From: Rathayibacter_A sp036510655
Lineage (GTDB): Bacteria; Actinomycetota; Actinomycetes; Actinomycetales; Microbacteriaceae
Length of the DNA: 52,867 nt
Reading direction: 5' to 3'
NCBI GenBank assembly: GCA_036510655.1
Contig: DATCDQ010000067.1
Location: 1-52,867, forward strand
The position numbers and the translations under genes were made by a program. Positions 7,620 to 15,582 of this stretch are shown here, one piece after another. Within the stretch, counting starts at the first letter, position 1. Each line of letters opens with the position of its first letter. The notes beneath the pieces are model-generated. The model was given only the letters and a program-made list of their open reading frames with translations, made no database searches and was not told the DNA's origin.

Positions 7620-8385
7620 CACCATCGACGTGGATGCGCTCAACGCCCGCTTCACGGGCGAGGTGTTCTCCCGGTTGCACACGCTGGAATCGGATGCTCA
7701 GACCGGAGCACTCGACGCGGCCATCTCGATCTTCGTGGCCGCGATTGAGGCGGGCGGAGTCATCCAGGCGTTTGGAACAGGGCATTCCGAGGCGTTCGCC
7801 ATGGAGATTGCCGGCCGTGCCGGTGGACTGATTCCGACGAACAAGATCGCTCTGCGCGACGTGGTGCTGCACGGCAGCTACGACGTCGACGTGCTGGGCG
7901 GCTCATCGCTGGAACGCAACCCGAACATCGCCGAAGAGTTGTATGCGATCTCGTCGATCGGGCCGAACGACGCATTCGTCATCGCGTCCAATTCCGGTGT
8001 CAACGGGTCGATCGTCGGCCTGGCACTTCTCGCGAAGGCGAACGGCCATCCGGTCGTAGCCGTCACGAGCCTCGAACACACCATGCGCGTCGAACCCAAG
8101 CATGCCAGCGGAAAGCGGCTGAGTGAGGTCGCCGACGTCGTCCTGGACAACAAGGCTCCCTTCGGGGACGCCACCATCGAGCTTCCGGGAGGAATCCCGG
8201 TAGGAGCAGTCTCGTCCATCACAGCTGCGTACCTCGCGCAGCTGCTGACGATCGGGACTGCTGCACGCATTGCAGCGGCGGGAAGCACTCCGCCGCTGTA
8301 CATCTCCGCCAATATCCCGGGCGGCGACGAGCACAATGCGGCACTTGAAGGTCTGTATCTGAACAAGATCAGGCGCGAGGCATAA
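7612..8385 (+). CDS. SIS-domain phosphosugar protein (sugar isomerase / MurQ-like etherase family)
   Basis: A 257-residue single SIS-domain protein from GTG 7612, preceded by GGAGG at a good distance. The motif 'GTGHSEAFAMEIAGRAGG' and later 'IASNSGVNGS' define the phosphosugar pocket of a SIS subgroup distinct from the AgaS/GlmS type at 1147. The nearest characterised functions in related SIS proteins are N-acetylmuramate-6-P etherase and phosphosugar isomerases; the exact reaction is not established for this subgroup. The start overlaps the RpiR stop by 8 bases and ngcE follows after about 40 bases, so it is co-expressed with the amino-sugar importer. It acts in the cytoplasm on the phosphorylated product of the divergent kinase, by inference. 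Confidence 0.82.
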   Translation: MADTIDVDALNARFTGEVFSRLHTLESDAQTGALDAAISIFVAAIEAGGVIQAFGTGHSEAFAMEIAGRAGGLIPTNKIALRDVVLHGSYDVDVLGGSSLERNPNIAEELYAISSIGPNDAFVIASNSGVNGSIVGLALLAKANGHPVVAVTSLEHTMRVEPKHASGKRLSEVADVVLDNKAPFGDATIELPGGIPVGAVSSITAAYLAQLLTIGTAARIAAAGSTPPLYISANIPGGDEHNAALEGLYLNKIRREA

Positions 8386-8426
8386 CTAATGGAGCCACAG
8401 AATCCACTAATGGAAGGCATCACGAA

Positions 8427-9842
8427 ATGAATATCAAGGAAAAGCCACTGCAGCGGCGCGATTTTCTCCGCGGAGCCCTCGTCACTGCTGTGATGATCCC
8501 CATCGCCGGCACCCTGGCTTCATGCGCAGGTGGTGGCGGCGGCGCAACTGCGACTACCGGCGGCGGCACGAAGTCGGCCAAGAACCCGTTCGGCGTGAAA
8601 GACAGCTCGACCATCGATGTTGTGATCTTCAACGGTGGGTACGGCTACGACTACGTCACATTCGCGGCGAACATCGTGAACAAGAACATCACGGGCGTCA
8701 AGGCGAAGGTCGCCCCGGCGACCAACATCGCCCAGACGCTGCAGCCTCGGTTCGTCGGCGGCAACCCGCCGGACCTGATCGACAACTCCGGCGCGAATCA
8801 GATCGGCTTCAGCACGATCCTCGACCAGCTGACGACGATGGACGACGTGTTCGCCGCGGACAACCTCGAGGGCACGAAGATCTCCGACACCGTGTACCCC
8901 GGTGTCGCGACACCCGGAACGTTCGGTGGCAAGTTCGTAGCGCTCAACTACGTCATGACGGTGTACGGAGTCTGGTACTCGGCCAGCCTGTTCGAACAGA
9001 ACGGCTGGACACCGCCCAAGACCTGGGACGAGGCGACCGCACTGGGCGCCAAGGCGAAGGCCGCCGGCAAGTACCTCTGGGTGTGGGGCAAGGAAGCAGC
9101 TACCTACTACCTGACGATGGCGCTCAACTCGGCCATCAAGGAGGGCGGCGACCAGGTGCGTCTCGACCTGGAGAACCTCAAGCCGAACGCGTGGTCGGCG
9201 CCCGAGATCCAGGGCGTTTTCAAGGCGCTCGAGCAGCAGGTCAAGTTGGGCTACTTCGTTCCGGGTGGCGCAGGCACGCAGTTCACGGCGGCTCAGGCCA
9301 AGTGGAGCAACGACCAGCAAGCAATCCTCTACCCGTCGGGCGGCTGGATCGAGAACGAGATGAAGAAGGCGACGAAGACCGGGTTCAAGATGACCGGTGC
9401 CCCGGAGCCGACGCTCACGGCGAGCTCGAAGCTTCCGTATGCCGCATTGCGCGCCGCAGCCGGAGAGCCGTACATTGTCCCCAAACAGGGTAAGAACGTC
9501 GCCGGTGGCAAGGAGGTCTTGCGCACGATGCTGTCGAAGGCTGCAGCGAGCAACTTCTCCAAGACGCGGCTTGCGCCGACCATCGTCAAGGGCCTCGTGC
9601 CCGCTGACGGTTTCGGGTCGACCGCTCTGGTCTCGCAGACGACCATGCTGACGAACGCGGGCAACAACGTGTTCGATTGGGAGTTCGCGAGCCTGTACGG
9701 CATGAACACCGATCAGCTGGTTCCGTGGAACGGCTTCCTGTCCGGGAGCCTCGACGCGGCAGGCCTCACGGCGGCCATGCAGCAGATCAGCGACAAGGTT
9801 GCGAACGACTCGACAATCACGAAGATTCCGGTTACCAAGTGA
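8427..9842 (+). CDS. ngcE: NgcE-like GlcNAc/chitobiose-binding lipoprotein of an ABC importer
   Basis: Extracellular solute-binding protein, 471 residues. The N-terminus has a twin-arginine signal (R10-R11, 'RRDFLRGALV') ending in a lipobox 'LASC' with lipid-modified Cys33, so it should be exported folded and anchored outside the membrane. After the linker, 'NPFGVKDSSTIDVVIFNGGY' matches the start of mature NgcE proteins of streptomycetes as I know them; that protein binds N-acetylglucosamine and chitobiose. The start codon has GGAAGG about 10 bases upstream. The last codons overlap the first permease gene (GTGA). Position beside GlcNAc-type kinase and SIS genes supports the amino-sugar assignment. 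The exact ligand (GlcNAc, chitobiose or muropeptide sugar) is untested. Confidence 0.87.
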   Translation: MNIKEKPLQRRDFLRGALVTAVMIPIAGTLASCAGGGGGATATTGGGTKSAKNPFGVKDSSTIDVVIFNGGYGYDYVTFAANIVNKNITGVKAKVAPATNIAQTLQPRFVGGNPPDLIDNSGANQIGFSTILDQLTTMDDVFAADNLEGTKISDTVYPGVATPGTFGGKFVALNYVMTVYGVWYSASLFEQNGWTPPKTWDEATALGAKAKAAGKYLWVWGKEAATYYLTMALNSAIKEGGDQVRLDLENLKPNAWSAPEIQGVFKALEQQVKLGYFVPGGAGTQFTAAQAKWSNDQQAILYPSGGWIENEMKKATKTGFKMTGAPEPTLTASSKLPYAALRAAAGEPYIVPKQGKNVAGGKEVLRTMLSKAAASNFSKTRLAPTIVKGLVPADGFGSTALVSQTTMLTNAGNNVFDWEFASLYGMNTDQLVPWNGFLSGSLDAAGLTAAMQQISDKVANDSTITKIPVTK

Positions 9843-10840
9843 CCAGTTCCACCCTCACGCGGAAGACGGGGGGCCGGCGCAGGCCGGTCCCCCGGCACCA
9901 CCGCAAGAAGCTGACCTTCGACAAGGTCAGCTTCATGGCCGTGTTCCTGGTGCTGCCGCTGGCGATCTTCCTGGTGTTCGTCATCTCGCCGTTCGTGCAG
10001 GCGCTCTGGTACTCGATGACCGACTGGAGCGGTTTCTCGCCGACGATGAACTTTGTCGGCGTGCAGAACTTCGTCAAGCTCTTTCAGGACAACATCTTCA
10101 TGCAGGCCGTGTTCAACAACGTGCTCTTGGCGATCGTCGTTCCGATTGTGACGATCGTGATCGCGCTGATCATCGCCGGTGTTGTGACGGTCGGCGGGCC
10201 GAGCAAGGGCGCGATCCGCGGCATCGCGGGGTCGGGCTTCTACCGCACGGTGTCGTTCTTCCCGTACTGCATTCCTGCGATCGTGATCGGGCTCATCTGG
10301 GCTCAGGTGTACGACCCGTCCGCTGGAATTCTGAACGGCTTCCTCACGGGTATCGGGCTACATCAGTTCGCGAACTTCGCCTGGCTCGGAGTGGCAGGAA
10401 CGGCAATGCCGGCATCGATGTTCGTGATGATCTGGGCGTTCATCGGCTTCTACACGGTACTGTTCGTCGCGGCGATCAAAGGTATCCCAGCCGAATTGTA
10501 CGAGGCTGCCCGACTCGACGGCGCTGGACGGTTCCGCACGGCGATTTCGCTGTCGATTCCGATGATTCGCGACACCGTCCAAACCGCATACATTTACATC
10601 GGCATCGCGGTGCTGGATGCCTTCGTGTTCATGGCCGCATTGTTTCCGAACGCCGGCGGCCCGGCCAACACCACCCTGGTGATGAGCCAGGAGCTGTTCA
10701 TCACGGCCTTCCGCAAGGGCCAGTTCGGGTATGCGACGGCGATGGGCGTCGTGCTTGCGGCAATCACCTTGCTGTTCGCGGCGATTGTGTTCGCGGTCAA
10801 CCGCCTCACTCGTGGAAGCGACATCGGAGGACGAGGATGA
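9839..10840 (+). CDS. ngcF: ABC sugar importer permease (NgcF-like, MalF type)
   Basis: Integral membrane permease of about 333 residues from GTG 9839, which overlaps the ngcE stop. The frame extends upstream, but that part lies inside ngcE. The N-terminal basic segment is followed by six predicted helices starting with 'MAVFLVLPLAIFLVFVI'. The cytoplasmic coupling loop is 'ELYEAARLDGAGRFRTAISL', the EAA motif that docks the ATPase. It pairs with the next gene as the membrane heterodimer for the binding protein. No ATPase gene accompanies the set, as is usual for actinobacterial sugar importers that share an MsiK-type ATPase encoded elsewhere. Confidence 0.9.
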   Translation: MTSSTLTRKTGGRRRPVPRHHRKKLTFDKVSFMAVFLVLPLAIFLVFVISPFVQALWYSMTDWSGFSPTMNFVGVQNFVKLFQDNIFMQAVFNNVLLAIVVPIVTIVIALIIAGVVTVGGPSKGAIRGIAGSGFYRTVSFFPYCIPAIVIGLIWAQVYDPSAGILNGFLTGIGLHQFANFAWLGVAGTAMPASMFVMIWAFIGFYTVLFVAAIKGIPAELYEAARLDGAGRFRTAISLSIPMIRDTVQTAYIYIGIAVLDAFVFMAALFPNAGGPANTTLVMSQELFITAFRKGQFGYATAMGVVLAAITLLFAAIVFAVNRLTRGSDIGGRG

Positions 10841-11736
10841 CTGTCACTGAGCAAGCCGTCGGCAAGCCGACGACAATCGTGCGAGCACCGAAGAAATCGA
10901 CGCTGACCGGCGGGGATGTCGCGGTCGGTGCCAGTTCGCACGTTCTGCTGACCGTCTGGACGCTGATCGTCGTCCTGCCGCTGGTGTGGGTGTTGCTGTC
11001 GTCGTTCAAGACGACGAAAGAGATCCTTGCCTCTCCGTTCACGCTGCCCGCGAAATGGAGCTTCGACAACTATGTGAACGCGTGGAACAGTGCCGGTATC
11101 GGCAGCTTCTTTGCCAACACGCTGATCGTGGTCGGCTTTGCGCTGGTCATCGTCATGTTGTTGGGAGCAATGTGTGCCTACGTGCTTGCCCGGTTCAAGT
11201 TCTTCGGTGCGCGCGCGATCTACTATCTGATGCTCGCCGGCCTCACCTTCCCGATCTTTCTGGCGATCGTGCCACTGTTTTTCATCCTGAAGAACATTGG
11301 GCTCTTGAACACGTTGCCCGGGCTGATCCTGACCTATGTGGCGTTCGCGTTGCCGTTCACTGTCTTCTTCCTCTACTCGTTCTTCCAGAGCCTGTCCGAC
11401 GAGATCTATGAAGCGGCGCAGGTCGACGGCGCGGGAGAATGGCGCACGTTCTTCCAGGTGATGCTGCCGATGGCTCGCCCAGGCATGGCATCCGTGGCGA
11501 TCTTCAACTTCCTCGGGCTTTGGAATCAATTCCTGTTGCCGATCGCATTGAACTCCGATCAGAGCAACTACGTGTTGACGCAGGGGATGGCCTCATTCGC
11601 CTCGCAGGCGGGCTACTCAGTCGACTTCGGTGCGCTGTATGCCGCGGTCGTCATTACGGTCGTGCCAGTGCTCATCGTGTACATCTTCTTCCAGCGCCAG
11701 CTGCAGGGTTCGGTCTCGCAGGGCACGAATAAGTGA
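10837..11736 (+). CDS. ngcG: ABC sugar importer permease (NgcG-like, MalG type)
   Basis: Second permease, 299 residues, starting at ATG 10837 within the ATGA overlap; GGAGGACGAGG directly upstream is a strong ribosome-binding site. Six membrane segments are apparent (first 'VLLTVWTLIVVLPLVWVLL'), with a MalG-type EAA loop 'EIYEAAQVDGAGEWRTFFQV' before the last two helices. It forms the transport channel with the preceding permease. The C-terminal 'YIFFQRQLQGSVSQGTNK' is typical of the family. The next gene starts 8 bases after the stop, so the hydrolase downstream is in the same transcript. Confidence 0.9.
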   Translation: MTVTEQAVGKPTTIVRAPKKSTLTGGDVAVGASSHVLLTVWTLIVVLPLVWVLLSSFKTTKEILASPFTLPAKWSFDNYVNAWNSAGIGSFFANTLIVVGFALVIVMLLGAMCAYVLARFKFFGARAIYYLMLAGLTFPIFLAIVPLFFILKNIGLLNTLPGLILTYVAFALPFTVFFLYSFFQSLSDEIYEAAQVDGAGEWRTFFQVMLPMARPGMASVAIFNFLGLWNQFLLPIALNSDQSNYVLTQGMASFASQAGYSVDFGALYAAVVITVVPVLIVYIFFQRQLQGSVSQGTNK

Positions 11737-11743
11737 GTCGGTC

Positions 11744-13951
11744 GTGCCTGTCGTAACGCGCTACAGCGACGGCCCGCCGATCATCGCATACTCGCTGCGC
11801 GACGCGGCCGGTCGGCCACTCGCGGAGCGAAACGCGGATGCCGTCTTCTACGCGGCGTCCACCATCAAGCTCGCGGTGTTGTTGGCGGTGATGCGAGCGG
11901 CGGATGCCGGCACCATCGATCTTGAGGACACCCTGGAATGCCCGCCGCAGTTCGCGAGCGCGGCGCGTGCGCCCGACTTCGTGGTTGCGCCGGAGGATGC
12001 CGATCCGGACTACCCTGCCGACGGCACGCAGCTTTCCGTCTCACGGATGTTGCGCATGATGGTCTCGCATTCGTCGAACGAGGCGACCAATGTGCTGGTC
12101 GACCGGATCGGACTACCCGCTGTCGCTGAGGCGCTACGGCGGTGCGGGGCGTCCGTGTCGAAGCTGGAGCGTTTGATCGGCGATGTCGAGGCCGCAGACG
12201 CTGGTTTGACGAACGAGGTGAGCGCAGGCGATTTGACCACCATCATGCGCTGCGTCGTCGCCGGCGAACTCACGACGCCTCACTCGACCGAGTTCATGCG
12301 CACTCTGCTCACCAGCCAGGAGCAGGTGCGCATCGGAAACGCGGTTGCGACCGGCATGCTCTGGGGGTCCAAATCGGGCGACGTACCGGGAATCGAGCAC
12401 GATGTCGCCTTCGTCGGCGATCCGAATGGCCCGAACGTGCGCTATCTTGCGGTGTGCACACGGGGTTACGAGCCCGGCCAGGGCCGCGAATTGATCGCGA
12501 GTACGGCATCCGCTCTGCTCACCGGCCGCGGTGCGCACGCGCCTCAGAAGCGGTTCGTGCGGGAGCACGACTCGCTGCAGCGGATTGATGATCCGGCGCG
12601 CGTCGGCTTCTCCCTGGTAAGGCTCGACGCGATCGACCGTTATGTGAAGGCGCAGGCGGAGAACGGCGGCCCGTCATTGGCGATCAGCGTCGTCAAGGAC
12701 GGCGCCATCGTCAAGGAATCCGCATATGGGTACGCGAAGAAGTACGACACGCACACGGTCGACGGTGCGGTGCAACCGGCGCGACTGCTTCCGCAGGATG
12801 AGTGGGAACCGGCGACCGTCGACACCCTGTACGACCTCGCATCGAACACCAAGATGTACGCGACGAACTATGCGATCCAGCACCTGGTGTCCGAGGGCAT
12901 CCTCGACCTGGATCGGACCCTGCACTCGTTCCCGGGCTGGGAGAACTACACAGACGCTGCCACGCGGTACACCGGCGACTGGGTCGTTGGCGGCCGCGGG
13001 GGGATCGACCAGGCGTACACGGGCAAGTCCACCATCACCGTGGCCGACCTGCTGCATCACACGGCCGGCGAGCTGCCGGATCCGCAGTACCCTAACGCGC
13101 AGGTCGCGGGCGGCCTCTACTACCAAAGCGCCGACATCCGTGACCGGTCTGGGATCATCGACGTGATCTGCAGGACGCCGCTGATCGCCGGCCCTCACAC
13201 CGAGTTCCGTTACAGCGACGTCGACTACATGATCTTGGGGCTGCTGGTCGAGCAACTCACCGGGCAGAGGCTCGACACGTACCTGCAGGAGCAGTTCTAC
13301 GGGCCGCTCGGGCTCCATCGCACCACGTTCAACCCGCTCCTGCACGGCTTCACGAAGCAACAGACGGCCGCCACCGAGCTGAACGGCAACACCAGGGACG
13401 GCCACGTCAGCTTCGGTAACCTGCCCGACGGAACGCCGGCACCGATTCGGCACAACACGCTGCAGGGCGAGGTGCACGACGAGAAGGGGTACTACTCGAT
13501 GGGTGGTGTGTCCGGTCACGCGGGGCTGTTCTCAACCGTGGGCGACCTGGCCGTTTTGACACAACTGATGCTCAACGGCGGCGAGTACGGCGGTCGGCAG
13601 TACTTCACCCGCGAGGTGGCCGAACAGTTCACCGCCCCGTACGCCCTCGACCCGGCGGATGTCGACTCGTCGACGATCGGTTTGGGCTGGCGGCTGCAAT
13701 CCGCCACGGGTGACGGGTATCACTACTTCAACGGGGGCCCGAGCCGCAGCAGCTACGGGCACGCCGGGTGGACCGGCACGCTGACTGTCATCGACCCCGC
13801 CTACGACATGACGATCACGATCGTGACAAACCTGCGCCACTCGCCGGTCGTCGATCCGCCGAACGGATTCGCGGGCAGCCGCTTTCCGATCGCCGAGCTG
13901 ACGCCCGTGGTCGCCCGGGTGTACGCCGCGCTGCTGCGCGACGACGAGTGA
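11744..13951 (+). CDS. Fused class A-like and class C-like serine hydrolase (beta-lactamase/PBP family), possible muropeptide amidase
   Basis: A 735-residue two-domain protein from GTG 11744. Residues 1-265 resemble class A beta-lactamases: S39-x-x-K42 ('ASTIKLA'), S110-S-N112, and K210-S-G212. Residues about 290-735 resemble class C beta-lactamase/esterase/YbbE-type proteins: S367-x-x-K370 ('LASNTKMY'), 'FRYSDVDYM' and the late 'GHAGWTGT' motif. Both catalytic sets look intact. No signal peptide is seen, so it would be cytoplasmic, unlike resistance enzymes. It ends the RpiR-SIS-ngcEFG operon. In Bacillus subtilis the class-C-like AmiE (YbbE) releases peptides from MurNAc-peptides and sits in the murQRP operon. 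By analogy, processing of imported muropeptides is inferred. An antibiotic-resistance role is unlikely but not excluded. Confidence 0.8.
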   Translation: MPVVTRYSDGPPIIAYSLRDAAGRPLAERNADAVFYAASTIKLAVLLAVMRAADAGTIDLEDTLECPPQFASAARAPDFVVAPEDADPDYPADGTQLSVSRMLRMMVSHSSNEATNVLVDRIGLPAVAEALRRCGASVSKLERLIGDVEAADAGLTNEVSAGDLTTIMRCVVAGELTTPHSTEFMRTLLTSQEQVRIGNAVATGMLWGSKSGDVPGIEHDVAFVGDPNGPNVRYLAVCTRGYEPGQGRELIASTASALLTGRGAHAPQKRFVREHDSLQRIDDPARVGFSLVRLDAIDRYVKAQAENGGPSLAISVVKDGAIVKESAYGYAKKYDTHTVDGAVQPARLLPQDEWEPATVDTLYDLASNTKMYATNYAIQHLVSEGILDLDRTLHSFPGWENYTDAATRYTGDWVVGGRGGIDQAYTGKSTITVADLLHHTAGELPDPQYPNAQVAGGLYYQSADIRDRSGIIDVICRTPLIAGPHTEFRYSDVDYMILGLLVEQLTGQRLDTYLQEQFYGPLGLHRTTFNPLLHGFTKQQTAATELNGNTRDGHVSFGNLPDGTPAPIRHNTLQGEVHDEKGYYSMGGVSGHAGLFSTVGDLAVLTQLMLNGGEYGGRQYFTREVAEQFTAPYALDPADVDSSTIGLGWRLQSATGDGYHYFNGGPSRSSYGHAGWTGTLTVIDPAYDMTITIVTNLRHSPVVDPPNGFAGSRFPIAELTPVVARVYAALLRDDE

Positions 13952-14066
13952 ACAGGCGGATCGGATGATCACCGGCGAGCTCGCGGTGCGCGACCCGCGT
14001 GTCAGACGGATCACCGGGGCCGCAGTGGTCGGTGAGGTCGTGACCAGGCGTGCGGGCATCCGCTGA

Positions 14067-14072
14067 TATGCT
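14067..14072 (+). promoter_or_regulatory. -10 element of the glyA-folD promoter
   Basis: TATGCT fits the TANNNT actinobacterial -10. Five bases further, at 14078, begins the P1 stem of the ZTP riboswitch, so the transcript would start exactly at the aptamer. No convincing -35 is seen. Confidence 0.55.
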
Positions 14073-14077
14073 GTTTT

Positions 14078-14197
14078 CGTCGCAACTGGCGTATAGACGG
14101 CGTCTTCGCGGATGCCGCCTCAGATGGTTACCATCGGGGAGCGACGGACGCACCTTATTGACATCGGGGCGGATTCGGCCGCACGCCTGGGCCGATA
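14078..14197 (+). promoter_or_regulatory. ZTP (pfl) riboswitch upstream of glyA
   Basis: The conserved parts of the ZTP aptamer appear in order. The P1 strand CGTCGC (14078-14083) is followed by AACTGGCG. Next come CAGATGGTTACCATCG, a P2 hairpin, then GGGGAGCGACG, whose GCGACG (14141-14146) closes P1. After about 38 bases the 3' block GCCTGGGC (14185-14192) supplies the second conserved half. ZTP riboswitches sense ZMP/ZTP, which accumulates when 10-formyl-THF is short, and switch on folate and one-carbon genes; glyA and folD directly downstream match that role. Between the ACTGGCG block and P2 lies an extra segment of about 29 bases able to form its own CGGC/GCCG hairpin, which the minimal aptamer lacks. 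glyA starts 44 bases after the aptamer. Confidence 0.85.
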
Positions 14198-14240
14198 CGA
14201 AACTTCTCGTGCATCCGTCCGTGTCATAAAGGAGCCAGCA

Positions 14241-15572
14241 ATGTCTAATCAGATCGTGACCGACAACTTCAACGCACCTCTCAGCGAGGTCGACCCGGAG
14301 ATCGCCGCCGTCCTCGAGCAGGAGCTCGGCCGCCAGCGCGGTTACCTCGAAATGATCGCGAGTGAGAACTTCGTTCCGCGCGCCGTGCTCGAGTCCGTCG
14401 GGTCCGTGCTCACCAACAAGTACGCGGAAGGCTACCCGGGGCGGCGCTACTACGGCGGATGCGAGTTCGTCGACATCGCAGAATCGCTTGCGATCGAGCG
14501 CGTGAAGAGCCTGTTCGGCGCCGCGTACGCGAACGTGCAGCCGCACTCCGGCGCGACGGCGAACGCCGCGGTCCTGTCCGCGATCGCGACACCCGGCGAC
14601 ACGATCCTCGGCCTCGAGCTCGCCCACGGCGGCCACCTCACGCACGGCATGAAGCTGAACTTCTCGGGCAAACTCTACAACGCGGTCTCGTATGGCGTCG
14701 ACCCGAACACGTTCCTCGTGGACATGAACGTCGTGCGCGACAAGGCGCTCGAATACAAGCCGACCGTGATCATCGCAGGCTGGTCCGCGTACCCGCGCCA
14801 GTTGGACTTTGCGGCGTTCCGCGCCATCGCTGACGAGGTCGGCGCGAAGCTGTGGGTGGACATGGCGCACTTCGCCGGTCTCGTCGCCGCGGGGCTGCAT
14901 CCGAACCCCGTTCCCTATGCGGATGTCGTCTCCTCGACCGTGCACAAAACAATCGGTGGCCCGCGAAGCGGCTTCATCGTGGCCCGCGACATGGAGTTGG
15001 CGAAGAAGCTGAATTCGAACGTCTTCCCGGGCCAGCAGGGTGGGCCACTGATGCACGTGATCGCCGGGAAGGCGACCGCGTTCAAGCTTGCAGCGACACC
15101 GGAGTTCAAGGATCGTCAGGAGCGCACCGTGCGCGGCGCACAACTCTTGGCCTCCCGCCTGACCGCAGAAGACTCGAAGGCAGCGGGTGTGGACGTGCTC
15201 ACCGGCGGCACCGACGTTCACCTCGTGCTTGCCGACCTGCGCAACTCGCCGCTGGACGGAAAACAGGCCGAGGACGCACTTCACGAGGTCGGAATCACGG
15301 TCAACCGCAACGCCGTGCCGTTCGACCCGCGCCCGCCGATGGTCACCAGCGGCCTGCGCATCGGCACCCCGGCACTGGCCACGCGCGGCTTTGGCGACAC
15401 CGAATTCGTCGAGGTGTCCGACATCATCGCCGCAGCGTTGCAGCCCGGCGCAGACCTGGCTGGATTGCGTGCGCGCGTCAAGACACTGACGGATGCCTTC
15501 CCGCTGTACCCGGGGCTGAACCCGTTCGGGCAGCCGGTGCAACACGCCGAATTCGCGTCGAGCATCGCGTAG
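14241..15572 (+). CDS. glyA: Serine hydroxymethyltransferase
   Basis: PLP enzyme converting serine plus tetrahydrofolate to glycine plus 5,10-methylene-THF in the cytoplasm; 443 residues, full length. Recognisable stretches include 'YLEMIASENFVP' near the N-terminus, 'NKYAEGYPGRRYYGG', 'VQPHSGATANAAVL', and the Schiff-base lysine segment 'STVHKTIGGPRSG' (Lys236). The start ATG 14241 has AAAGGAG 6 bases upstream; an in-frame extension to 14112 lies within the riboswitch and is rejected. It is co-transcribed with folD 10 bases downstream, so methylene-THF made here can be oxidised to 10-formyl-THF by the next enzyme. The ZTP riboswitch in the leader should raise expression on formyl-folate shortage. 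Confidence 0.97.
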   Translation: MSNQIVTDNFNAPLSEVDPEIAAVLEQELGRQRGYLEMIASENFVPRAVLESVGSVLTNKYAEGYPGRRYYGGCEFVDIAESLAIERVKSLFGAAYANVQPHSGATANAAVLSAIATPGDTILGLELAHGGHLTHGMKLNFSGKLYNAVSYGVDPNTFLVDMNVVRDKALEYKPTVIIAGWSAYPRQLDFAAFRAIADEVGAKLWVDMAHFAGLVAAGLHPNPVPYADVVSSTVHKTIGGPRSGFIVARDMELAKKLNSNVFPGQQGGPLMHVIAGKATAFKLAATPEFKDRQERTVRGAQLLASRLTAEDSKAAGVDVLTGGTDVHLVLADLRNSPLDGKQAEDALHEVGITVNRNAVPFDPRPPMVTSGLRIGTPALATRGFGDTEFVEVSDIIAAALQPGADLAGLRARVKTLTDAFPLYPGLNPFGQPVQHAEFASSIA

Positions 15573-15582
15573 CGCCGCGCCG

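Noticed and set aside
11744..13951. Antibiotic-resistance beta-lactamase
   Set aside because: No export signal, fused domains, and placement at the end of an amino-sugar import operon make a resistance role unlikely.
13965..14066. 33-codon rightward frame between the hydrolase gene and the glyA promoter
   Set aside because: Short, no ribosome-binding site, ends at the -10 box; no reason to call it a gene.
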